Shown: piece by piece, positions 57,468-64,000 of the stretch
How the letters are laid out: each line of letters opens with the position of its first letter
Numbering within the stretch: position 1 is the stretch's first letter
Position numbers and translations under genes: made by a program
Assembly: GCF_002632755.1 (NCBI RefSeq)
Contig: NZ_NJAK01000002.1
Location: 341,200-405,199 of the forward strand
Length of the DNA: 64,000 nucleotides
Source of the DNA: Xenorhabdus ishibashii
GTDB lineage: Bacteria > Pseudomonadota > Gammaproteobacteria > Enterobacterales > Enterobacteriaceae
Direction: 5' to 3'
Notes under the pieces: model-generated
Told to the model about the DNA's origin: nothing
Database searches by the model: none
Seen by the model: the letters and a program-made list of their open reading frames with translations, nothing else

Positions 57468-58514
57468 ATGAAAGAAAAAAATATAAGACATACATTTAAT
57501 TCCCAAGGTCTAACTTGGTTAGAAAATAAAAAATATGTATTACTAGAAGAAGAAATGATTCAAGAAATTTATGTCTCCCCTCCAGATGATAATCAGAAAG
57601 TCACATTTACTTTATTTAGTTTATCTAGTTCAGATAATTCCGATGTTGCTTTTAAAGAGCATGATAGCGGCAATCCACAAGAATGGACCACAACGACAAA
57701 TGCCCTTGGCCATAAGCGGGTTTATATTCATTCAGTTAATCAGGAATCCTGCAAATTTGAACTAAATGCATTCTTCCCTACTCTTCATGCTAAACCTTTA
57801 CTATTGCAATTTACTAATGAATCTCTTGCAGCAATTACACTAGCACAAAATATAATCGAAGACGAACCGAGTCTATTAACGGTATCATCTCAACCTCTAA
57901 CTTGGATAGAGCTTGAGAAAACTGCATCATTAGAAGAAGAAATGATCCAAGAGATTTTTGTTTATCCCCCTGATGATAATATAAAAATTACATTTACTTT
58001 AGATAACCCCAATGTTGCTTTTAAGGATCATGATGATGGTAATCCACAAGAATGGACTACAATAACAAATGCCTTTGGTCATAAGCGCGTTCATATTCGT
58101 TCAGTTAATAAAGAACCTTGTATTTTTGTGTTACGCGCATTCTTTCCTGCTCCTCATTCTGAAACTTTATTATTAGAATTTAAAAAACTTCACTATGAAA
58201 TTATACTCAATAACCACGAAATGAAAATTTTTGATCATAAACAATATAAAATAACAGGACGTTTAGTCTCTAGATTAGAAGGTTCAGATAACAGTGTTGG
58301 TATTTCCAATGCAGAATTAAATATAGAAACTGGCCCTGCGATTCTCGTTTCTGGGTCAATTACGATGACGGATAATAATGGTTACTTTAGTTTCACAATA
58401 ACAGCGGGTTATTGTATGAATGAGCAAGGAGTGTGCGCTTCACTCATTGAAATACGGTCTAAGTATGCAATTACAGTAATGGAAATTATAAATTTTGCTA
58501 ATTATCGAGGGTAA
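57468..58514 (+). CDS. Three-domain Ig-like protein with two PPDDN modules, function unknown
   Basis: A 348-residue protein paralogous to the preceding one. Module copies occupy residues 14-117 and 143-239, joined by a linker (EDEPSLLTVSSQ). The C-terminal 240-348 is a different beta-rich domain (KITGRLVSRLEGSDNSVGIS, MTDNNGYFSFTITAGYC) like a transthyretin/carboxypeptidase-regulatory or Ig-like fold. Both proteins share the start MKE. They appear to have arisen by duplication with exchange of the last domain. No signal peptide or membrane segment. A CAGG ribosome site (AACAGGAAAAAACC) precedes the ATG. Function is unknown; a surface or cargo role with the PVC is inference from position. Confidence 0.7.
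   Translation: MKEKNIRHTFNSQGLTWLENKKYVLLEEEMIQEIYVSPPDDNQKVTFTLFSLSSSDNSDVAFKEHDSGNPQEWTTTTNALGHKRVYIHSVNQESCKFELNAFFPTLHAKPLLLQFTNESLAAITLAQNIIEDEPSLLTVSSQPLTWIELEKTASLEEEMIQEIFVYPPDDNIKITFTLDNPNVAFKDHDDGNPQEWTTITNAFGHKRVHIRSVNKEPCIFVLRAFFPAPHSETLLLEFKKLHYEIILNNHEMKIFDHKQYKITGRLVSRLEGSDNSVGISNAELNIETGPAILVSGSITMTDNNGYFSFTITAGYCMNEQGVCASLIEIRSKYAITVMEIINFANYRG
57507..57818 (+). repeat. PPDDN module, copy 2
   Basis: Second copy, residues 14-117 of the second Ig-like protein, with a seven-residue insertion (near SLSSSDN) relative to copies 1 and 3. Confidence 0.85.
57894..58184 (+). repeat. PPDDN module, copy 3
   Basis: Third copy, residues 143-239 of the second Ig-like protein. It shares FTLDNPNVAFK with copy 1 and the EEEMIQEI and FFP segments with copy 2. 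Confidence 0.85.
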
Positions 58515-58586
58515 AATGTAGACTGATAAATGGTAAATATAACCCTCTAAGTTATCAATATTTTTACAATAAATTTCATAAAGCAC

Positions 58587-58638
58587 TTTATTGATAAATA
58601 TCAATAAAATTCAATTTAACTGATTTCGTAGTTAAATT
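58587..58638. promoter_or_regulatory. Two adjacent dyads upstream of the glycosyltransferase gene
   Basis: TTTATTGATA-AA-TATCAATAAA (58587-58608) is a 10-bp perfect inverted repeat with a 2-base centre, operator-like. AATTTAACT and AGTTAAATT (58613-58638) form a second 9-bp repeat with an 8-base loop. Both lie in the 178-base gap before the toxin gene. They suggest separate control of the cargo genes, but no regulator can be named. Confidence 0.45.
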
Positions 58639-58692
58639 AAGGTTATTTATATTATTAAATAAACATTGCCCTCATTTGATAGAGAATAATCT

Positions 58693-59904
58693 ATGAATAT
58701 TCCTAAAAAAATCCATTACTTCTGGACAGGAGATAAAATTCCAGAAAGTAATTTACGAAATATTATAGCGATAAAATATGAAAACCCTGGTTACATTGTA
58801 AATATTTGGGGAGAAAATAAAGATAAATCACTTATTTTAAAGACATTAAATTCACTTAAATTTAGAGCCGAAAAGGGTAACTTTGATATTGGTGACTTGT
58901 CAACCAACCTTATCTACAAGAACATTGATACAGCATTTAATATTTTATACGAAAATGTTGATCCAGATTGTTCACATAAACATTCTGGATGCTTTAAAAA
59001 AACCAATAACAATTCCATAAAACTTTCGGAAAAAAATAAAAAACGCTTTGGTGATCCTTTAGAATTAATGCGTTATTTACATCATGTCTATAAACTTCAA
59101 CTACATGGGGTTTATTACAATTATGCATCAGCAAGTGATATTGCACGTTTAGTTATTTTATACACGGAGGGAGGAATATACCTTGATACTGATGTTAAAT
59201 TGACTAACTCACAAATCATTAATTATATTGATGATGATCATACAATAAATTCCACCGAAAAGAATGATGCTATTAAAAACAAATCCAGATTTGATAAAAT
59301 AGTGATCCACTCAGATATCGGTTTTGGTGACGTATCAGGAAAAGGATGGAAGAAAATAAACAGTGATACTATAACCACTATATTCGGAAATGCTATTATT
59401 TCAAGTCCTATTCAATCAAAAAAAGTGTTAGATATTTTATTCCACATATCTATGTCGTTGAAAAGACGCCATCTTGCCATTCAAATTAATCAACTTGATA
59501 AATCCCATAAAATAAATAAAATTATAATGTTAGAGAAAGAATTTGAAATTGACCGTAAAATAGATAATGCCTTAAAATATCATAAAAGAAACGAAATAAA
59601 AATGGATATGCGATGTAGTATACTTGATCCTATATGGAGAACAGGTTTTGTCGATGACAAAACTAAATCATTCCACAATAGACATAGAAATGAAAATATA
59701 GCATTAAAATGTGCTGAACGCCGTGTTCGTCATACAAAACAATTAACAGGTCCAGGTATATATTCAAATTTCTTCAATTTCAAAGGGAAAGTTCCCAAAA
59801 AATATCGAATTGAAAACAGTGATGAATATGATCTTTTCTTCGATGAAGTTGATGCTAAAAGCCCTTGGGCAATTATTAATATAAAAAAACGAAAATCAAT
59901 ATAG
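58693..59904 (+). CDS. GT44 glycosyltransferase toxin (TcdA/TcdB/PaTox-type), candidate PVC cargo
   Basis: A 403-residue protein with the hallmarks of large-clostridial-toxin and PaTox-type glycosyltransferases. The start IPKKIHYFWTG (residues 3-13) gives the nucleotide-sugar tryptophan (Trp11). ASDIARLVILYTEGGIYLDTDV gives Asp149, Arg152 and the metal-binding DXD (Asp165-Asp167). Such enzymes modify Rho-family or other GTPases in host cells using UDP-glucose or UDP-GlcNAc; which sugar and target cannot be read here. The catalytic domain begins at residue 3, so the disordered N-terminal loading leader known from other PVC cargo is absent. A late block (KQLTGPGIYSNFF) resembles the GPG region of GT44 enzymes. 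Confidence 0.85.
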   Translation: MNIPKKIHYFWTGDKIPESNLRNIIAIKYENPGYIVNIWGENKDKSLILKTLNSLKFRAEKGNFDIGDLSTNLIYKNIDTAFNILYENVDPDCSHKHSGCFKKTNNNSIKLSEKNKKRFGDPLELMRYLHHVYKLQLHGVYYNYASASDIARLVILYTEGGIYLDTDVKLTNSQIINYIDDDHTINSTEKNDAIKNKSRFDKIVIHSDIGFGDVSGKGWKKINSDTITTIFGNAIISSPIQSKKVLDILFHISMSLKRRHLAIQINQLDKSHKINKIIMLEKEFEIDRKIDNALKYHKRNEIKMDMRCSILDPIWRTGFVDDKTKSFHNRHRNENIALKCAERRVRHTKQLTGPGIYSNFFNFKGKVPKKYRIENSDEYDLFFDEVDAKSPWAIINIKKRKSI

Positions 59905-59947
59905 TGGATCATAAAATAAATATATGATTAAATCAACTGGAGGAATT

Positions 59948-61003
59948 ATGGCTAAAAATGTTATTTTTCTATTTGGTATGTTAGAGGAAATTGAAAAATA
60001 TATTGAAGAATCACTTAACTCAGAAAGCGGAAATGAAAATATTTACTTAACATTAGTATTGTTAACAGAAGCTTTAAACTTAGAAAGTATGGAAGGAATA
60101 AAGAAATTTTACTCAGATGAGAAGTTAGATATAAATGATGAAGTCTTGGAGAAGTTTAAAAAAAATTTAGAATTCTTTATTCAATTATCAACCAGCCTAA
60201 TAGAGAAAAAAATTCAACTCAGTTCCATTAAAACAATGAATATGTTTTTTAAAACAAAACATTCTAAAGAGTTACTAGATAGTTTTTTAAATTATATACA
60301 TAAAAATAAAGATAAATTATCAATTCAAAAAAGTCTCAAAAAACAAAAAGACAAAAAATCTGAAAATTATTGCGCTAGATTTTTCAATAAAAACACAAAA
60401 AACACTTCGATAGATATATATAATAACATTACCATATTTATTTGGATAAAAGAAATTATTAATATATTTATCAATAATGGAGACAAGGATGGATTCGAAT
60501 TTCTAATGGATTTTAAAAAAAACAAAGAAATATACAAATATCATAATAAAATTTATAATGGTATTATAGATATTTTTAGAGTTGCCTTTATAAGGAAATT
60601 ATCAAAACTAACATTATCATGGGTTGATGAGGAAACAAAAAAACCAGAAAATAACATTATAGATCGAATGAAATTCATTACTGATTATATCAATGATTCT
60701 GATTATGCTGATGATATTCCCTATATTGATAATGACAATTACGTTGATAATAACAATTACACCACTAATGTTAATGATTTTTTGCAAAGTAGAAGCTTAA
60801 ATAATATCGATCACTATAGTGACAGAATAAATATAAGTTATAAAACTATCGGAAAAAATTACTATCCGATTACCTTTTCAGAATATCACCGTTTTTCAAG
60901 AGATTATTCCCAAAATGAGAAAATGGAAAAAGAAAATATAAATATCCGTGAATTAGCAAAAAGAAAAGTATGGAATAAATTAGTTCCGATTAGTTCCGAT
61001 TAG
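59948..61003 (+). CDS. Paralog A of an unrecognised PVC-linked family
   Basis: A 351-residue lysine- and asparagine-rich, mostly helical protein; I know no family for it. It is a clear paralog of the next gene. Shared blocks are NVIFLFG and KYIEESLNSE at the start, NKDKLSIQKSLKK (near 130), NNGDKDGFEFL (near 185), FIRKLSKLTLSWVDEET (near 225), MKFITDYINDS (near 250) and TIGKNYYPITFSEYHRF (near 305). A 25-residue N/D/Y-rich insert (near 262-285) is unique to this copy. Start 59948 follows GGAGG; eight more codons upstream are possible. It lies 43 bases after the glycosyltransferase gene. It could be a second effector, a loading factor or an immunity protein; nothing in the sequence decides. 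Confidence 0.7.
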   Translation: MAKNVIFLFGMLEEIEKYIEESLNSESGNENIYLTLVLLTEALNLESMEGIKKFYSDEKLDINDEVLEKFKKNLEFFIQLSTSLIEKKIQLSSIKTMNMFFKTKHSKELLDSFLNYIHKNKDKLSIQKSLKKQKDKKSENYCARFFNKNTKNTSIDIYNNITIFIWIKEIINIFINNGDKDGFEFLMDFKKNKEIYKYHNKIYNGIIDIFRVAFIRKLSKLTLSWVDEETKKPENNIIDRMKFITDYINDSDYADDIPYIDNDNYVDNNNYTTNVNDFLQSRSLNNIDHYSDRINISYKTIGKNYYPITFSEYHRFSRDYSQNEKMEKENINIRELAKRKVWNKLVPISSD

Positions 61004-61135
61004 TAATCATCTTTCTCCTGTCACCCTTAATAATGGGCAGAAAAAACTCCTAAAAGGAAGTGTTTTTACGTAATTTATTAACTTTAAATTTAACTTCAAT
61101 AAATCATGATATAAAGTCTAACTATTAGGAAAATT

Positions 61136-62083
61136 ATGAAACAGAATATTGTTTTTTTATTTGGCACAAATGACTCAATCACGAAATACATTGATGAGAC
61201 ACTAAATTCAGAGAGAATTTATGAACACCATAATGCATACGTGTTATTATCTTTATTAAACAAGATTTTAGGAATAGAAAATATACATGAAATAAGTAAT
61301 TTTTTTTCAAATGACGAATTAAAGTCGAAAAAAAAAGTTGACTATTTTCAATCTGTGGGATTTAGCTCAGATGTCAAATTAATGATTAATGATTTAATTA
61401 AAGAGGAAAATAAAGAAAAATTTAAAAAAAATAAAGACATATATATAAATTATGATCTTTCTGAAAATCTATTGGAAAGATGGCTGAAATATATTTATGA
61501 ACATAGAGATAAATTATCAATTCAAAAAAGTCTCGAAAAAAAACGAACTAGATCTCCCCAAAAATATAAAATTGAATTTTTAAATAAAAACATGAAAAGC
61601 AATGTAGAAAGATCAGATTATGAAGCATTCTTCAAAATTATTGGGGAAATTTTCAATGAATTCATCCAGCATGGAGATAAAGCTGGGTTCAAATTTTTAG
61701 TAGCTCTTAGTGAAGATGATACTTATAAAAATAAGAAATTTATTATATATATTAATGCCTGTTTTGTTAAAGCATTCACAAGAAAAATGTCCAAATTAGC
61801 ATTAGACTGGGTTAATGAAGAAACTGAATTCGGTAAACAGAACTCTATTATCAATAGTATGAGATTCATCACCGATTACATTGATGATACTCGAGATGAT
61901 AATCAGCGTATGAGTCTAGATAATACCGAGACCTATAAAAATAGAAAAAATTTAAGCTACGACACTATCGGTTACAGTTATTATCCAATTACTTTTTCAG
62001 AATATCGCTATTTTAAAAAACAAAATTATCTTAAAAATAAAAATATAATAACAACACAAACAAATAAACAAATAAACAAATAA
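61136..62083 (+). CDS. Paralog B of an unrecognised PVC-linked family
   Basis: A 315-residue paralog of the preceding protein with the same ordered blocks: NIVFLFG, KYIDETLNSE, RDKLSIQKSLEK, QHGDKAGFKFL, FTRKMSKLALDWVNEET, MRFITDYIDD and TIGYSYYPITFSEYRYF. It lacks the N/D/Y-rich insert and ends in a low-complexity NKQINK tail. Start follows TAGGA. No signal peptide, membrane segment or recognisable catalytic motif. The shared blocks are spread along the chain, suggesting one folded helical domain rather than a mosaic. Its gene is followed by the scrap of a third copy and then pvc15. Confidence 0.7.
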   Translation: MKQNIVFLFGTNDSITKYIDETLNSERIYEHHNAYVLLSLLNKILGIENIHEISNFFSNDELKSKKKVDYFQSVGFSSDVKLMINDLIKEENKEKFKKNKDIYINYDLSENLLERWLKYIYEHRDKLSIQKSLEKKRTRSPQKYKIEFLNKNMKSNVERSDYEAFFKIIGEIFNEFIQHGDKAGFKFLVALSEDDTYKNKKFIIYINACFVKAFTRKMSKLALDWVNEETEFGKQNSIINSMRFITDYIDDTRDDNQRMSLDNTETYKNRKNLSYDTIGYSYYPITFSEYRYFKKQNYLKNKNIITTQTNKQINK

Positions 62084-62096
62084 ATAAACAACATAA

Positions 62097-62162
62097 AATG
62101 TAAGTAAAAATCGTTATCCATATACTCTTCCAGAATATCGAGATTTAATATATGAAAATTAA
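62097..62162 (+). pseudogene. C-terminal scrap of a third paralog, overlapping the pvc15 start
   Basis: One frame, open from 62097 to a TAA at 62160-62162, reads SKNRYPYTLPEYRDLIYEN. It lines up with the C-terminal block of the two paralogs (KNYYPITFSEYHRF and YSYYPITFSEYRYF). No start codon or upstream part of the copy remains. The scrap runs 11 bases into the pvc15 reading frame. It is short, so chance similarity is not excluded, but position and frame end support a real relic. Confidence 0.45.
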
Positions 62163-64000
62163 ATTGGAAAATAATAATATATCTATTGATATATTATCAA
62201 GATTAAAAAACGTATATCATCATATAGAACGAATTGATTTACAATTACAATACTATTTCTATCAGAACAAATGCGATTTATATGATATATTACCAGAAGA
62301 ATTTTTACTCTCTAAAGATGAAATAAAGCAACGCCTAAAGAAACCTTTAGGAATTCCACATTGGTTAGATCTTGAAAAAAATGATATTCTTATATCTCAA
62401 GAGATTTCTCCTCCCCATACCTTTAATGTAATATCACAATTGACTGATCGCTTTGGGCTCACTGAATTTGAGCGAGATGTTTTATTATTAGGTTTATTAC
62501 CCTATTTTGACGACCGCTATCATATAATGTTTTCTATTCTAAATGGTAATAGCCAAAGGAACTGGCCCTGTCTATCTCTGGCAATTAACCTATTCAGTCA
62601 ACACACAAATGATAAGCAATTACTACAAAATAATTTTTTACCGCAAAATTCATTAATCAAAAATAACCTATTACTATTTAAAAATAGTGAAGAAATTATC
62701 TTATCGAAAACACAATTTTTAACCCATAATACAGTCTGGTATTTTTTATTAGGGCAGAAAATAGTATTGCTTCCATTAATAAATTTTTCTTACTGGCATA
62801 CCTCTACTTTACAAACGTGGTTTCCACCAACACTTTATCATTCACTGAAAAATATATTATTAATCGAAACGGATAAAAATTTCCCATTAGTTATACTTAG
62901 AGGTAAACAAAATAGTGCCAGGGAATTAGCTGTCAGTAATATTATGATGTTTCATGGCATTAGCACTTTAATTCTGGATTTAGCACGATTGCCAGAAGAG
63001 GAATATTCAAACTCAATAACTAATTTAATAGCAGATGCAATACGGGAAGTTAAATTACATGACGCTTGTTTATTAATTCGCAATGCTTATTTAATAACTG
63101 AAAAATATAAAATATGGCATAATGAGTTATCCTTTCTTTTCAATCAACACAAATTACGTGTAATTCTTCTGACGGAGCTACAAAATCCATTGATATGGAT
63201 TAAAAATATACCAATAGTAAAAATCGACATGCCTGTTTTTACTTTCTCAGATAAAAAAACTATGCTACAAGTTAACTTACCTGATAATTCCTTACAAGAA
63301 GAAAATATAATTCAGCTATGCCGGCGTTTTTCATTTACTCCAGAGACATTACCATTAATTCTTGAAGAAGCTACTCAATACCAAATGTTACGGCAATCAA
63401 CAGGTCAATTGGAAGAAATTGATTTACGACAGGCATTGAATTTTCGTGCCCAACAAAATTTTGGTGCTCTGGCTCAACGTATCACACCTAAACGTAGCTT
63501 TAAAGATCTCATCGTTTCAAATGTATTAGAACAACAACTAAAAGAAATTGTTGCAGCTATGCATTATCGTGAACATGTTCTTACCGAAGGTTTTCTGGAA
63601 AAAATAAATTATGGAACAGGTATCAGCGCCTTATTTTATGGTGAATCAGGAACTGGCAAGACCATGGCGGCTGAGGTTATTGCAGAACAACTTGGTGTAG
63701 ATCTAATTAAAGTTGATCTTTCTACTGTTGTAAATAAATATGTTGGTGAAACAGAAAAAAACATCTCACAAATATTCGAATTGGCTGAGTCAGATTCTGG
63801 AGTCCTATTTTTTGACGAAGCCGATGCGCTATTTGGTAAACGAAGTGAGATCAAAGATGCTCGTGACAGATATGCAAATACCGAAGTTTCTTACTTGTTA
63901 CAACGATTGGAAAATTATCCGGGATTAGTTATTTTAGCCACTAACAATCGTAGCCATTTAGATAATGCATTTTATCGAAGATTGACTTTTATTACTCGTT
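62152..64000 (+). CDS. pvc15: PVC AAA+ ATPase Pvc15 (3' end outside window)
   Basis: 616 codons are visible before the window ends, in frame with no stop. The N-terminal about 450 residues are the family's helical region (LTDRFGLTEFERDVLLLGLLP). The AAA+ domain follows: FKDLIVSNVLEQQLKEI, Walker A GESGTGKT (497-504), KYVGETEKNISQIFELAE, Walker B VLFFDEADALFGKRSE (Asp555, Glu556) and LVILATNNRSHLDNAFYRR. Pvc15/Afp15 is needed for particle maturation and cargo loading. The start codon overlaps the end of the paralog scrap, and its ribosome site is weak (CGAGA). The expected next gene, the tail cap pvc16, lies beyond the window. Confidence 0.9.
   Translation, partial: MKIKLENNNISIDILSRLKNVYHHIERIDLQLQYYFYQNKCDLYDILPEEFLLSKDEIKQRLKKPLGIPHWLDLEKNDILISQEISPPHTFNVISQLTDRFGLTEFERDVLLLGLLPYFDDRYHIMFSILNGNSQRNWPCLSLAINLFSQHTNDKQLLQNNFLPQNSLIKNNLLLFKNSEEIILSKTQFLTHNTVWYFLLGQKIVLLPLINFSYWHTSTLQTWFPPTLYHSLKNILLIETDKNFPLVILRGKQNSARELAVSNIMMFHGISTLILDLARLPEEEYSNSITNLIADAIREVKLHDACLLIRNAYLITEKYKIWHNELSFLFNQHKLRVILLTELQNPLIWIKNIPIVKIDMPVFTFSDKKTMLQVNLPDNSLQEENIIQLCRRFSFTPETLPLILEEATQYQMLRQSTGQLEEIDLRQALNFRAQQNFGALAQRITPKRSFKDLIVSNVLEQQLKEIVAAMHYREHVLTEGFLEKINYGTGISALFYGESGTGKTMAAEVIAEQLGVDLIKVDLSTVVNKYVGETEKNISQIFELAESDSGVLFFDEADALFGKRSEIKDARDRYANTEVSYLLQRLENYPGLVILATNNRSHLDNAFYRRLTFITR

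Noticed and set aside
60979..61003. Short tandem repeat of TTAGTTCCGA at the end of paralog A
   Set aside because: Two and a bit copies of a 10-base unit; explains a few extra C-terminal residues by slippage, no sign of function.
40973..64000. Prophage or type VI secretion system
   Set aside because: No capsid, portal, terminase or lysis genes and no TssJLM membrane complex; the order tube-sheath-tube-spike-PAAR-wedges-fibre-tape measure-ATPase is that of a PVC/Afp particle.
1..64000. CRISPR array, tRNA or rRNA gene
   Set aside because: No regularly spaced repeats and no recognisable tRNA or rRNA segments were seen on either strand.

Overview
The window looks like a chromosome segment of an insect-pathogenic, nematode-associated member of the Morganellaceae, most probably Photorhabdus. 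This rests on enterobacterial housekeeping genes (dadX, dadA, fadR, nhaB, dsbB) lying next to a yersiniabactin-type siderophore locus and a Photorhabdus virulence cassette (PVC, an extracellular contractile injection system). No database was searched; every name comes from motifs, lengths and gene order.

Layout. 1-6404: core genes, with D-/L-alanine catabolism (dadA-dadX), the fatty-acid regulator fadR, the Na+/H+ antiporter nhaB and the disulfide-bond enzyme dsbB. 6405-7670: a small accessory patch holding a GhoS/DUF2622-type gene, a 27-residue membrane peptide and the wreck of an IS630-family transposase. 7671-38609: an iron-scavenging locus. An AraC-type regulator (YbtA-like) is divergent from one tightly packed, partly overlapping operon: TonB receptor, MFS exporter, paired ABC permease-ATPases, HMWP2-like NRPS, a very long HMWP1-like PKS/NRPS, thiazolinyl imide reductase, type II thioesterase, and one protein fusing salicyl-AMP ligase to salicylate synthase. 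A Fur-box-like site and a 10-bp direct repeat lie between regulator and receptor. The assembly line differs from yersiniabactin: the PKS C-methyltransferase is reduced to a remnant and an extra Cy-A-PCP module has been added. The product is therefore more likely piscibactin/photoxenobactin-like than yersiniabactin.

38610-40390: a lipoprotein, an EmrE-type efflux protein and an IS630 copy. 40391-64000: an AT-rich leader with an ops/RfaH-like element, then a collinear PVC: tube, two sheath genes (three are usual), second tube, small Pvc6, Pvc7, spike, gp25, PAAR tip, two baseplate wedge proteins, fibre and tape measure. The AAA+ ATPase (pvc15) follows only after about 5.7 kb and runs off the window end.

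The unexpected part is what separates pvc14 from pvc15. In the standard PVC order these genes adjoin and cargo lies downstream of pvc16. Here five genes intervene: two proteins built from three copies of one roughly 100-residue Ig-like module, a GT44 (TcdA/TcdB/PaTox-type) glycosyltransferase, and two paralogous proteins of unknown function. A C-terminal scrap of a third paralog is fused against the pvc15 start. Perfect DNA dyads sit at the 3' edge of pvc14 and just before the glycosyltransferase gene. I read this as an internal cargo/adhesin island.
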